Below, piece after piece: positions 44,894 through 53,511 of a DNA stretch of 64,000 nt; the stretch's first letter is position 1; each line of letters begins with the position of its first letter. A program made the translations under genes and the position numbers. Under the pieces are notes generated by a model. That model was not told the origin of the DNA and did no database searches. It saw nothing but the letters and a program-made list of their open reading frames with translations. Origin of the DNA: Usitatibacter palustris (lineage in GTDB: Bacteria > Pseudomonadota > Gammaproteobacteria > Burkholderiales > Usitatibacteraceae). The stretch is taken from assembly GCF_013003985.1 (NCBI RefSeq), contig NZ_CP053073.1:3844001-3908000 (forward strand), written 5' to 3'.

Positions 44894-45706
44894 ATGACCC
44901 ACCCCAGGACGAATCGCCTCGTCCGCTTCGTCCGCTGGTCGCGCATCCTCGCTCACGTCGCGACCGCTTTCGTGATCCTGCGCTTCGGCTACCTGCGCCT
45001 CTCGCAGGGCCGGCAGCGCGCGGTCTATGGCTGGTGGTCCGCAAAGGTCCTGCACATTCTCGCGATCGAATCCCGCATCGAAGGCGAGGCCCCGCATGCC
45101 ATTCCCGGCGCGGCGGTGATGTTCGCGTCGAACCACATCTCGTGGATCGACATCTTCGCGATCTCCTCGGTGCGGCCGACGCGCTTCATCGCGAAGAGCG
45201 AGATCCGCGACTGGCCGGTCGTCGGCTGGATCTGCGAGCGCGCCGGAACGCTGTTCATCCGCCGCGCTCGCCGCCACGACACCGCGCGCATCAACGACAT
45301 GGTCCACGATGTGTTCGCGAAGGGCGATTGCGTGGGCCTGTTTCCCGAGGGCACGACGACCGTGGGCGACAAGTTGTTGCCTTTCCACAGCTCGCTCTTC
45401 GAGCCGGCGGTCGCGAACGGCGCGCGCGTGATTCCCGTCGCGCTTCGCTACGAGCACCCCGATGGAACGCTGTGCCGGCCGATGGGATTCGTGGGCGAAA
45501 TCACGTTCGCGCAATCGATGGGACTCATCGCGCGGCAGAAGAAGATCGTGGTGCGCGTGCGGTTCGGCGAGCCGATCGCCTGCGAGGGCCTCGCGCGGCG
45601 CGACGTCACGCGCCTCGTCGAAGCGCGCATCGCTAGTCTTCTCGACCTCCCGACTCCGGACAGCGCACGGCGAACACCGCCCGATCCTGCAGCCGGAACG
45701 CCGTAA
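44894..45706 (+). CDS. olsA: Lyso-ornithine lipid / 1-acylglycerol-3-phosphate O-acyltransferase
   Basis: 270 residues, PlsC family. A membrane segment near the N terminus (AHVATAFVILRFGYLRL), the catalytic box NHISWID (HxxxxD) and FPEGTTT substrate motif. Beside olsB it most likely is OlsA; general PlsC activity is the alternative. Only 49 bases separate it from olsB. Its last 74 bases overlap the 3' end of the convergent apaH. Confidence 0.85.
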   Translation: MTHPRTNRLVRFVRWSRILAHVATAFVILRFGYLRLSQGRQRAVYGWWSAKVLHILAIESRIEGEAPHAIPGAAVMFASNHISWIDIFAISSVRPTRFIAKSEIRDWPVVGWICERAGTLFIRRARRHDTARINDMVHDVFAKGDCVGLFPEGTTTVGDKLLPFHSSLFEPAVANGARVIPVALRYEHPDGTLCRPMGFVGEITFAQSMGLIARQKKIVVRVRFGEPIACEGLARRDVTRLVEARIASLLDLPTPDSARRTPPDPAAGTP

Positions 45707-46454
45707 GGCTCCGGCCCCAGACACATCCGCTGTCGAGGGACGCGAGGCCCGCCTCCACGCGCAACCCAAGCGCGGACCAGTGACCGCAGATGATGGTGTG
45801 GTCGCGACTCTTGCGCCCGGGCATATCGAACCACGGCGTCCACGCTTCGTGCACGTCGCCGGGCTCGCCCTTGAACTTGAGCACCATCGCGCCTTCGTCG
45901 TCGAGGACGCGAAGCCGCGTCATCGCGTTGATGATCACGCGCAGCCGGTCGAGGCCCTCGAGCTTGTCGCTCCAGCGATCGGGTTTGTCGCCGTACATGC
46001 GCTCGAGCAGCGCGCGATAGGAAGGCGCGCGCAGCGCGGCCTCGACCTCGGAGGCGAGCGCGCGCGCCTTCGCGATCGACCACTCGGGTAGCAGACCTGC
46101 ATGGACGAGCGCCATGTCGCCCTCCACATGCATGAGGGGACGGTGGCGCAACCAGGTGATCAACTCATCGCGATCGGGCGCTGCGAGAACATCGTCGAGC
46201 GTGTCGCGCGAACGCCGCTTCTCGACGCCCTCGGCCACGCACACGAGGTGCAGGTCATGGTTGCCCAGGACGGTGACTGCCCGGTCGCCCAGCGACTTCA
46301 CGAAGCGAAGGCAGGCGAGCGAGTCCGGACCGCGATTGACGAGGTCGCCGACGAACCAGAGGCGGTCGCGCGCAGGATCGAAGGCGACGCGCTCGAGCAG
46401 GCGCTCGAGCGGTTCGAAACAGCCCTGCAGGTCGCCGATCGCGTAATCGGCCAG
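45633..46454 (-). CDS. apaH: Symmetrical bis(5'-nucleosyl)-tetraphosphatase
   Basis: 273 residues. Metallophosphatase signatures DYAIGDLQGC, FVGDLVNRGPDS, VLGNHDLHL, LVHAGLLPEW and ICGHWSALGL identify ApaH, which hydrolyses Ap4A. No ATG, GTG or TTG gives this N terminus: the TAG stop of the preceding cytochrome gene is in the same frame, followed by GCT CCC CTG GCC GAT TAC. So initiation at CTG (46454) is the simplest reading, equal to the family's Met-Ala-x-Tyr start. A GTG about 51 codons in would remove the first two metal motifs. Confidence 0.85.
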   Translation of the reverse strand: MADYAIGDLQGCFEPLERLLERVAFDPARDRLWFVGDLVNRGPDSLACLRFVKSLGDRAVTVLGNHDLHLVCVAEGVEKRRSRDTLDDVLAAPDRDELITWLRHRPLMHVEGDMALVHAGLLPEWSIAKARALASEVEAALRAPSYRALLERMYGDKPDRWSDKLEGLDRLRVIINAMTRLRVLDDEGAMVLKFKGEPGDVHEAWTPWFDMPGRKSRDHTIICGHWSALGLRVEAGLASLDSGCVWGRSLTAFRLQDRAVFAVRCPESGGRED

Positions 46455-46460
46455 GGGAGC

Positions 46461-47027
46461 CTACTTCGCGCTGGCGACCATGTAGTCGACGGCCGCCTTC
46501 ACGTCCGCATCGGAGAGCGCGGTGTTGCCACCCTTGGGCGGCATCGCGCCCTTGCCCTTGAGCACGCTCGCGTACAGCGCTTCCGTGCCGGTCTTGATGC
46601 GCGGGGCCCAGGCGGCCTTGTCGCCGAACTTCGGGGCGCCCGCAATGCCGGCGCCGTGGCAGGCCGTGCATGCGGTGTCGTAGGTCGCCTTGCCGCTGGC
46701 GGCACCGCCGGCTTTCGCGGCAGCGGGCGGCGGAATCGCGACCGCAGCCACGGCCCCGGGCGCGGGCGCAGCGGCGGGTGCGGCCGCGGGCGGCGGCGCA
46801 TTCGGATCGACCGCGAGGCTCGCGATGGGCGCGAGGCGCTTGGCGACCTGGTCGGGCTTCATCGCGGCGTCGTCCTTCAGCGAGCGGCCGCCATAGGCAT
46901 TCACGGCGAACTGCGCAAGCAGGATGATCCCGATGATCAGCGCGACCGCGCCGATCACGATGCCGATGGCAAGCTTCACGGGGTGGGTTTCGATGTTGTC
47001 CTGGATAGGATCGTGATGCTCGGACAT
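46461..47027 (-). CDS. Membrane-anchored c-type cytochrome (cytochrome c5 family)
   Basis: 188 residues. One N-terminal membrane anchor (about 18-42, AIGIVIGAVALIIGIILLAQ), an Ala/Pro linker, then a class I cytochrome domain with one heme site CTACH and distal Met in KGAMPPKGG. It likely carries electrons in the periplasm near terminal oxidases. Shine-Dalgarno AGAGGAAG lies just upstream of the ATG, and TATAAT is 31 bases upstream. Its stop is directly followed, in frame, by apaH. Confidence 0.87.
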   Translation of the reverse strand: MSEHHDPIQDNIETHPVKLAIGIVIGAVALIIGIILLAQFAVNAYGGRSLKDDAAMKPDQVAKRLAPIASLAVDPNAPPPAAAPAAAPAPGAVAAVAIPPPAAAKAGGAASGKATYDTACTACHGAGIAGAPKFGDKAAWAPRIKTGTEALYASVLKGKGAMPPKGGNTALSDADVKAAVDYMVASAK

Positions 47028-47057
47028 GGCTTCCTCTAGCGTTGGCGTGCGGCCCAA

Positions 47058-47063
47058 ATTATA
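47058..47063 (-). promoter_or_regulatory. Consensus -10 for the cytochrome-apaH genes
   Basis: TATAAT on the minus strand, 31 bases before the cytochrome start. A -35 is not evident at 16-18 bases. A small dyad (ATCGT-TGG-ACGAT, 47068-47080) lies directly upstream, in the same space as the tRNA promoter. Confidence 0.5.
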
Positions 47064-47071
47064 GCGAATCG

Positions 47072-47102
47072 TTGGACGATGGTCCTGTAAAACGTTTAGA
47101 AT
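47072..47102 (+). promoter_or_regulatory. Probable tRNA-Arg promoter
   Basis: TTGGAC at 47072-47077 and TTTAGA/TAGAAT around 47095-47102, spaced 17-19 bases, ending 12 bases before the tRNA. Divergent from the cytochrome promoter. Confidence 0.45.
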
Positions 47103-47113
47103 CCGATAGATAC

Positions 47114-47190
47114 GCGCCCGTAGCTCAGCTGGATAGAGTACTGCCCTCCGAAGGCAGGGGTCGGACGTTCGAATCGTCTCGGGCGCGCCA
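47114..47190 (+). tRNA. tRNA-Arg (anticodon CCG)
   Basis: 77 bases including encoded CCA. Acceptor GCGCCCG pairs with CGGGCGC; D arm with AGCTCAGCTGGATAGAG; anticodon stem CTGCC / GGCAG with loop CTCCGAA, anticodon CCG at 47148-47150; T loop GTTCGAATC. It reads the CGG codon, frequent in a GC-rich genome. A glycosyltransferase gene begins 13 bases downstream. Confidence 0.96.
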
Positions 47191-47202
47191 CAAAATTCCC
47201 CT

Positions 47203-48207
47203 TTGAAGATCCTCGTCGTCCGCCGCGACAACATCGGTGACCTCGTGCTCACCACGCCCGTGTTCGCGGCGCTGCGCGCGCACTTTCCCGAGGCGCGCAT
47301 CGACGCCTTCGTGAACAGCTACAACGCGCCCGTGCTCGCGGGCCATCCCCACGTCGATCGTGTCCACAGCTACACCAAGGGCAAGCATCGCGACGAAGGC
47401 GGTGCGATCTCGGGTGCGTGGTCGCGCTTGCGCCAGCTGATGTCGTTGCGCGGCGAACACTACGACCATGTGCTGGTGGCCACACCCGGTTATCGGCCAC
47501 GCGAGATCCAGTTTGCGCGATGGCTCGCACCCGCACACATCGCCGCATTCGTGGCGCCAGGGCAGAACGTCGCCGGCGTGGACGAGCCCGTGGAGTTCGT
47601 GCCCAACGTCGGCCGCCACCAGGTGGAGGAGACGTTCCGCATCCTCACGCCACTGGGCATCTACGACGCGCCACCCGCATTGCACATCGCCGCGAAGCGC
47701 GAGCGACGCGCAGGCCCGGCCACGATCGCCGTGCACGTGAGCGCGCGCAAGGCGAGCAGCCGCTGGCCCGAGGAGCGTTTCGCGCCGTTGATGCGCGCGC
47801 TGCACGAGCGATTCGCGGCGAAGCTGCGGCTGTTCTGGTCGCCCGGCACGGAGGACGATCCCCGCCATCCCGGCGACGACCAGAAGGCACGGCGCATTCT
47901 CGAGGCCGCGAAAGGAATTCCGGTCGAACCCTGCGAGACGCGCGAGCTCGGCGAGCTCATCGCGGGACTCGCGCAATGCGATGCGATGGTTTGCAGCGAT
48001 GGCGGTGCGATGCACCTTGCCGCGGCGCTGGGCCTGCCGGTCGTGTGCTTCTTCGGGGAGTCGGACGCGGCGAGCTGGCGCCCGTGGGGCGTGCCCTATC
48101 GCGTTCTGCAGCCGGCTTCGCGCAACGTGCGCGACGTGACCCTCGAGGAAACCCTGCGCGCCTGCGAGGAAATCTTCAGCCCGACGATTTCGCCGGCACG
48201 GACTTGA
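47203..48207 (+). CDS. Glycosyltransferase family 9 (heptosyltransferase-like)
   Basis: 334 residues. N-terminal KILVVRRDNIGDLVLTTPVF, central HVSARKASSRWPEERFA and C-terminal CSDGGAMHLAAALGLPVVCFFGES are typical of ADP-heptose:LPS heptosyltransferases. Start is TTG (47203), 13 bases after the tRNA; no ATG gives the family N terminus. The acceptor cannot be specified. The last 32 bases overlap the end of the convergent CapD-like gene. Confidence 0.85.
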   Translation: MKILVVRRDNIGDLVLTTPVFAALRAHFPEARIDAFVNSYNAPVLAGHPHVDRVHSYTKGKHRDEGGAISGAWSRLRQLMSLRGEHYDHVLVATPGYRPREIQFARWLAPAHIAAFVAPGQNVAGVDEPVEFVPNVGRHQVEETFRILTPLGIYDAPPALHIAAKRERRAGPATIAVHVSARKASSRWPEERFAPLMRALHERFAAKLRLFWSPGTEDDPRHPGDDQKARRILEAAKGIPVEPCETRELGELIAGLAQCDAMVCSDGGAMHLAAALGLPVVCFFGESDAASWRPWGVPYRVLQPASRNVRDVTLEETLRACEEIFSPTISPART

Positions 48208-50047
48208 GCCGCGGGCGCTGGCCCGTCTGGAATTCCGGAACCCAGCGCTTGAGGTCGCGCCGCACTTCGGAATCGGTCGGCACGCGATCGGTGTTGAGCC
48301 ACGCGAGCAGGCCATCGAGCCATCCCTCCGCGACTTCACGCGCCTTCGCGATGCGCAGCTTCGGGTGCGGCGTGGGCCGTGTGTGCTCGTCGTCGGCCAG
48401 CAGCTCCTCGAACAACTTCTCGCCGGGGCGCAGGCCCGTGTAGACGATGCGGATCTCGCTCTCGGAGAGCTCGGAGAGGCGGATCATGTCGCGCGCGAGG
48501 TCGACGATCTTCACCGGCTCGCCCATGTCCATCACGAAGATTTCGCCGCCCAGTCCCATGCACCCGGCCTGCAGCACGAGCTGCGCAGCCTCGGGGATCG
48601 ACATGAAGTAGCGAACCATCTCCGGGTGCGTGACCGTCACGGGCCCGCCGCGGTCGATCTGCTCCTGGAACTTCGGGATCACGCTGCCCGCGCTGCCCAG
48701 CACGTTGCCGAAGCGGACCATCTCGAAGCGCGTGGTGCTCGTGGTCTGCAGCGCCTGGCACACCATCTCCGCGAGCCGCTTGGTCGCGCCCATCACGTTG
48801 GTGGGATTCACCGCCTTGTCCGTGGAGACGAACACGAACTTCTTCACCTTGAAGTCGATCGCCGCGCGCGCGACGACGTAGGTGCCGAGCACGTTGTTCT
48901 GCACGGCCTCCCACGCGTTCGCTTCTTCCATCAACGGCACATGCTTGTACGCCGCGGCATGGAACACGTGAGCAGGCGAGTACTGGTGCATCACCTGCGC
49001 CACGCGCTTGGCATTCTTCACGTCGCCGATCGCGCTCACCACGGGAATCTCGGGGAAGCTCTCGCGCAAGGCTTCGTCGATGCGGTACATGGCGTACTCG
49101 CTCTGGTCGAAGAGCACGAGCATCGCGGGCTGGAAGGCGGCAATCTGGCGGCACAGTTCCGCGCCGATCGAACCACCGGCGCCCGTGACCATCACCACCT
49201 GGCCGGAGAGCAGGTCGTGCAGGCCGGCGTCGTCGAGCGTCACCGGATCGCGCTTCATCAAGTCCTCGACCGCGACCTTGCGCACGCGAGCCGCAGTCAC
49301 CTTGCCGCCAACGACCGTGTTGAGCGTGGGCACCGTCATCACCGAGACGCGCGCCTGCTTGCAGATCTCGACCACGCGCCGGCGTACCTGGTAGGCCACC
49401 GAGGGCATCGCGATGATCGCGTGGCGCACCTTCAGGCGCTGCGCGAAGCGCGGCAGGTCCTCGACAGGACCGAGCACGCGAACGCCCTGCAGCAAGCGGC
49501 CTCGCTTGCTCGTGTCATCGTCGAGCAAACCGACGACACGCCATTCCTGGCTGCGCCCGAGTTCCTTCACCAATCCAACCGCCGCATCGCCCGCGCCCAG
49601 GACCACGACCGGCAGGCCCACTTCGCCGCCGCGCCCGTAGAGGCTCCACTCCATGAACGAGCGATAGGCCATGCGCGATCCGGCCATGAGCATCGCGAGG
49701 AAGACCGGATAGAGAACGTACTCGCGGTGGCCGAGGTTCGGGTCGAGCCCGACGATGCTGAGCGCGCCGGAAACCACCACGGTGCCCGAGACCACCGCGA
49801 AGATCACGCGCTGGATGTCGGGCAGGCTCGTGTAGCGCCAGATGCCCTGGTACACGCCGAAGAGGAGATTCACGCCGATCTGCAACGGCAGCGCGACCGC
49901 GAGCGCCGTCGCCAGGCGGTCGAGGGCCTCGGACGAGAGCGGTTGGTTCGCGACCAGGATTGCGGCAAGCAGGCCGGCGAGCGCGACGGCAATTCCGTCG
50001 TGCAGTGCGGCTGCAAAGGCGCGGCCATCCGCGCGAAGTGATTGCAT
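48176..50047 (-). CDS. CapD/WbpM-like nucleotide-sugar 4,6-dehydratase/epimerase
   Basis: 623 residues. Four membrane segments (about 10-130), a CoA-binding-like domain (VVVLGAGDAAVGLVKELG), then the polysaccharide synthesis domain with Rossmann motif VTGAGGSIGAELCRQI, VFHAAAYKHVPLME and the catalytic STDKAVNPTNVMGATKR. These enzymes convert UDP-GlcNAc toward amino-deoxysugars for O-antigen or capsule. One-base overlap with the WecA-like gene upstream. Confidence 0.9.
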   Translation of the reverse strand: MQSLRADGRAFAAALHDGIAVALAGLLAAILVANQPLSSEALDRLATALAVALPLQIGVNLLFGVYQGIWRYTSLPDIQRVIFAVVSGTVVVSGALSIVGLDPNLGHREYVLYPVFLAMLMAGSRMAYRSFMEWSLYGRGGEVGLPVVVLGAGDAAVGLVKELGRSQEWRVVGLLDDDTSKRGRLLQGVRVLGPVEDLPRFAQRLKVRHAIIAMPSVAYQVRRRVVEICKQARVSVMTVPTLNTVVGGKVTAARVRKVAVEDLMKRDPVTLDDAGLHDLLSGQVVMVTGAGGSIGAELCRQIAAFQPAMLVLFDQSEYAMYRIDEALRESFPEIPVVSAIGDVKNAKRVAQVMHQYSPAHVFHAAAYKHVPLMEEANAWEAVQNNVLGTYVVARAAIDFKVKKFVFVSTDKAVNPTNVMGATKRLAEMVCQALQTTSTTRFEMVRFGNVLGSAGSVIPKFQEQIDRGGPVTVTHPEMVRYFMSIPEAAQLVLQAGCMGLGGEIFVMDMGEPVKIVDLARDMIRLSELSESEIRIVYTGLRPGEKLFEELLADDEHTRPTPHPKLRIAKAREVAEGWLDGLLAWLNTDRVPTDSEVRRDLKRWVPEFQTGQRPRLKSVPAKSSG

Positions 50048-51051
50048 CACGGCATCCTGTGAGAGTTGTTGTTGTTGCTCACGCGACCGCGCGCCAATCG
50101 GACATCGATGGCCACGAACGCGATTGCGAAGGCCACCAACAGGCCAAGAATTATAGCGCACTGCACCATTTCGCCTGCGCGAAGCGCGACTGCCGCGGCC
50201 AGCGCGCACGCGAGCATGAGCGCCCACGCCGAGAGGGCGAGACGCCGCGGACTCCATCCCGAAAGGACCAGCCGCTGGTAGTAGTGGCTGCGATGGGCTT
50301 CCCAGATGCGCTCTCGCCGCAGTGCGCGCCGCGCGATCGTGACCGTGGCATCGGCGATGAATGGCGCGAAGACGACTGCGGCAAACCACGCGGGCCAGGC
50401 CGCGATGGACCAGCCGTACAGGCCGAAGGCGCCGGCGAGAAAGCCCAGCGGCACCGAACCCGCATCCCCCATGAAGACGCGCGCGGGCGGAAAGTTGAAG
50501 ACGAGGAATCCGGCGGCAGCGCAGGCGATGGCGCCGCAAACCAGCGCCAGCGATTCAGCGCCCGCGCCGTGCGCGGCCCACGCGAGCGCACCGAAGCCGA
50601 TGGCGGTCATGCCGCCCGCGAGGCCGTCGGCCCCGTCCATGAAGTTGTAGAGGTTCGCGCACCACACGATCGCGATCACGGCGAGTGCCGCCAGGGCGAC
50701 CGGTATCGCGGGCGCGATGGTCCACACGGCTACGGCGGCCGCGGCGAAATGCGCGGAGAGCCTCACAAGGATGGGGAGGCTGCGAAGGTCATCGGCGAAT
50801 GACACGAGGACCAGCGCCGCGGCGCAGACCAGGAGCGTTCCGGTCAGGCTGTCGGCGCAAGCCATCGCGACGGGGAGCACGGCGACGGCCATGCCCAGCC
50901 CGCCGAGGCGCGGCGTCGGCGTCGAGTGCAGGGAGCGCGCGTTGGGCCGGTCGGAAATGCGTTCCGCGAGCGCCGTGCGGCGAAGGATCGCGATCGCCAT
51001 GATGGCGACCAGCGCGGGCCCCACGACGGCGATGACCCAGGTGGCGCTCAT
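50047..51051 (-). CDS. WecA/WbpL-like undecaprenyl-phosphate sugar-1-phosphate transferase
   Basis: 334 residues with about ten membrane segments. Active-site loops SFADDLRSL (Asp pair), NLYNFMDGADGLAGG, FMGDAGSVPLGF and the HRSHYYQR loop belong to the MraY/WecA superfamily, glycosyltransferase family 4 type. It initiates O-antigen on the lipid carrier. It overlaps both neighbours (4 and 1 bases) in the three-gene cluster with the epimerase and CapD-like enzymes; the low-complexity NNNN near its end is a curiosity. Confidence 0.9.
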   Translation of the reverse strand: MSATWVIAVVGPALVAIMAIAILRRTALAERISDRPNARSLHSTPTPRLGGLGMAVAVLPVAMACADSLTGTLLVCAAALVLVSFADDLRSLPILVRLSAHFAAAAVAVWTIAPAIPVALAALAVIAIVWCANLYNFMDGADGLAGGMTAIGFGALAWAAHGAGAESLALVCGAIACAAAGFLVFNFPPARVFMGDAGSVPLGFLAGAFGLYGWSIAAWPAWFAAVVFAPFIADATVTIARRALRRERIWEAHRSHYYQRLVLSGWSPRRLALSAWALMLACALAAAVALRAGEMVQCAIILGLLVAFAIAFVAIDVRLARGRVSNNNNSHRMP

Positions 51052-51950
51052 CTCGCCCTCCAGTGCTGCGCCATCTTCGCGGCCGAGGCCTCCAGCGCGA
51101 TCTGGGCACGCCAGCCGAGGTCACGGCTCGTGGCCGCGTCATCGACCTCGAGCGATTCGACGAGCCGCCGCATGCGTTCGCCCTGCCCACCCAGGGATGC
51201 AAGGGTAACCAGTGAACCTGCAGGCATGCGGAACAGGCGACGCGGACGCCGGAGGGCCGCACGCAACGCGCTGACGAGCGCGGGCGTGGAGACGGGCCGC
51301 GGTCCGGCGCAAAGCCAGGTCCGGCCCGGCGCAGCCGGGTGGGCCGCGCAGGTGAGAAGGAGGCGCACAAGATCATCGACATCGATCATCGCGCGACCGT
51401 TCTCGATCGATGCGAAAGGGAGGGGCCAGGGCGAGTCGGCAAGCGCCATCAGCGCGGCCAGGTTGCCCGCGGCACCCGGACCCATCACGAGCGGCGCACG
51501 AACCACGGCGACCTCCAGGCCGGTGGCGCGCGCGACTTCCGCCAGGGCGAGCTCTGCACGCCACTTGGACGTCGCATAAGCGCCCGCAGGTTTCGCTGCA
51601 TCGTCGGACCGGAACGGCCCTGCGGAAGAGTCCTCACCGTTCACCTTGATCGTGCTCACGAACACCAGGCGGCGCGCGCCTCCCTGGCCCGCGGCCTGCG
51701 CCAGCGCGCGTGTCTTCTCGGTGTTGTCGCGCTCGAAAACGGCGAGGTCCTCGTTGCCGGGTTCATGCACGCGCGCCGCGAGATGGAAGACGACGGCATC
51801 GCGCCAGGCGACAGCGGCAAGCCTCGCCTGCCAATCGTCCCCGGAGAGCTTCAGGCGTTCAGGAGTAGACCCCGCGGCAACGCCGAGCCTGCGGCCCACG
51901 AAGCCCGAGGCACCGGTGAGCACGCTGCGGAAGGGAAGTTGCGTGGGCAT
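51048..51950 (-). CDS. NAD-dependent sugar epimerase/dehydratase
   Basis: 300 residues, extended SDR. Cofactor motif TGASGFVG near the N terminus, FHLAARVH, FVSTIKVNGE, catalytic YATSK and RAPLVMGPG. It resembles the UDP-hexose 4-epimerase/WbpV-type enzymes that sit next to WbpL-like transferases. The substrate is not determinable. First gene of the cluster; a strong terminator of the upstream lipoprotein lies 16 bases before its start. Confidence 0.85.
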   Translation of the reverse strand: MPTQLPFRSVLTGASGFVGRRLGVAAGSTPERLKLSGDDWQARLAAVAWRDAVVFHLAARVHEPGNEDLAVFERDNTEKTRALAQAAGQGGARRLVFVSTIKVNGEDSSAGPFRSDDAAKPAGAYATSKWRAELALAEVARATGLEVAVVRAPLVMGPGAAGNLAALMALADSPWPLPFASIENGRAMIDVDDLVRLLLTCAAHPAAPGRTWLCAGPRPVSTPALVSALRAALRRPRRLFRMPAGSLVTLASLGGQGERMRRLVESLEVDDAATSRDLGWRAQIALEASAAKMAQHWRAR

Positions 51951-51965
51951 GCAGGGCCAGAAATG

Positions 51966-51993
51966 AAACGGGCATCCCGAAAGATGCCCGTTT
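51966..51993 (-). terminator. Intrinsic terminator after the 52012 lipoprotein gene
   Basis: Perfect 11-bp stem AAACGGGCATC / GATGCCCGTTT with a 6-base loop, followed on the minus strand by CATTTCT. It separates the lipoprotein from the epimerase and is the most convincing intrinsic terminator in the window. Confidence 0.8.
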
Positions 51994-52011
51994 GCGAACG
52001 TGCCGTACCGA

Positions 52012-53343
52012 TCAGGTGCAGGTCGCCGGCACGGTCACCGTGACCGTCGTCAACGTCGTGCCATCGGTCACGGTCACCGGGATCGAGACGTTGCCCCCGG
52101 AACCCAGCGGGCCGCCGGTGCGCGTGAAGGTGATCGTGTTGCCCGACACCACCGCCGTGACGCGTGACGGATCGGAGGAGTTGACGCTGTAACCGCCCGC
52201 GCCGCCGATGATCGTGGAGCTGGCCGAGGAAGCGCATCCGATCGTGTGGGCCGTCGGCGCGATCGTCATCGCCGGCAGCGTTCCGGAGCCGGCTGACGTC
52301 GTGACCACGACGGTCACTCGGGCCCCCGTTGCATCCTGGAAGATCACGGGGAACGTTCCGCACACGCTGTCGTTGGTCGCCGCAACCGTGAAGACGCCCG
52401 GATTCGTGTTGGGCGAATTCGGGAAGACGCTCACGTGGATGCTGGTGCTCGTGGCCGTGTAGGGCGGGATGCCGTCAAAGATGTAGACCTGGGAGCTTCC
52501 CGTTCCGCAGCGAGTCGCGAGCGCGGCCGTGAACTCCAGCTCCGACGGGATGGCGACGATGGTGCCCGCGGCTTGCGAGATGGTGAAGATCGTGTCGACG
52601 TAAACGCCCGACTGCACATCGGTCAGGCGGAACGTGGCGAGCTGCGTGCCGGCGTTCGGCGCAACGTAGATGCGCGCGATCGCCTTGCCTTCGTGATCCG
52701 TCGGAATCGTGTACTGGTTCACCAGGACGCGCGTCGGATTCGAGGGCGTCTCGGGAACCACGAACTGGAAGCTGCCACGGATGACCTCGAAGCGCATGGT
52801 GCGCAGGCCATAGAGCGTCCCCTGGGAAACGGGAACCGCCGTGATGATCGATTCGCGACCCGGGCAGGCCTGGACGGCGGCGCCCGCGGAAGGCGCCGGG
52901 CAGGTCGACACGATGCTGCTGCCGTAGCCCGTGAGGAAGTTCTGCAGCACTGCAATCGCAGCGTCGTAGAACAGGCCGTTCACGTCGCGCGCGGCGACCG
53001 TGACGGTGCGGCGCGGGACCTCATTGGGCTGCAGGCCGGGATCGACGACGCCGGGGTTGTTCGGGATGACCATGATGGACCCCGAGTTGACCGTGGCCGG
53101 AATTGCCAGGACCGTCGGGTCGCTCGAGCTCATCGTGTAGGGCATGCGGCCGCCCGAGATAAGGATCTCGTTCGGGACGCCGGCGTAGAACGTGCCCGGA
53201 TCCGGCTGAATGCGCAGGATGCCGCCTTCCTGGGTGGTGGCAGCGCCACCTCCGCCGCAGGACGCGAGGAGCACAGACGACGCCACCGCCAAAACGGCGG
53301 CGACGAGCTTCATGGGGGTATTACCTAGGGCTTTTGCATTCAC
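52012..53343 (-). CDS. Secreted lipoprotein with Ig-like beta repeats, paralogue 1
   Basis: 443 residues. Lipobox LLASC then a Gly run (CGGGGAATT) marks a lipoprotein. The rest is beta-rich with repeated Ig-like segments (YAGVPNEILISGGRMPYTMS, YIFDGIPPYTATSTS, IGGAGGYSVNSSDPS), four spaced cysteines per half that could pair. It is similar along its length to the 53512 protein. Function unknown, likely cell surface. Start at GTG 53343 because AAAGGGGAAG lies at good distance; ATG at 53313 is an alternative with a shorter signal peptide. Confidence 0.75.
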   Translation of the reverse strand: MNAKALGNTPMKLVAAVLAVASSVLLASCGGGGAATTQEGGILRIQPDPGTFYAGVPNEILISGGRMPYTMSSSDPTVLAIPATVNSGSIMVIPNNPGVVDPGLQPNEVPRRTVTVAARDVNGLFYDAAIAVLQNFLTGYGSSIVSTCPAPSAGAAVQACPGRESIITAVPVSQGTLYGLRTMRFEVIRGSFQFVVPETPSNPTRVLVNQYTIPTDHEGKAIARIYVAPNAGTQLATFRLTDVQSGVYVDTIFTISQAAGTIVAIPSELEFTAALATRCGTGSSQVYIFDGIPPYTATSTSIHVSVFPNSPNTNPGVFTVAATNDSVCGTFPVIFQDATGARVTVVVTTSAGSGTLPAMTIAPTAHTIGCASSASSTIIGGAGGYSVNSSDPSRVTAVVSGNTITFTRTGGPLGSGGNVSIPVTVTDGTTLTTVTVTVPATCT

Positions 53344-53419
53344 GATTGCTTCCCCTTTGTTTGGGCGCCGCTGCGGAATTTTTGATTAGTCTTCAAAAAT
53401 TAGCGGGTTATCGTGGTTT

Positions 53420-53448
53420 ATTAAAGCGCAACTTTCAGTTTGACGCAA
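53420..53448 (-). promoter_or_regulatory. Promoter of the 52012 lipoprotein gene
   Basis: -35 TTGCGT and -10 TTTAAT on the minus strand with a 17-base spacer, in an AT-rich stretch. Between it and the start lies a perfect 8-bp inverted repeat AATTTTTG / CAAAAATT (53377-53401), which could be an operator or leader hairpin. Confidence 0.45.
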
Positions 53449-53511
53449 GGGGCAGACGCGTTGGCCCGTGGTGTCGGACCGACCCCAATGCTGCGCCGCA
53501 CTCAAGTCGCC

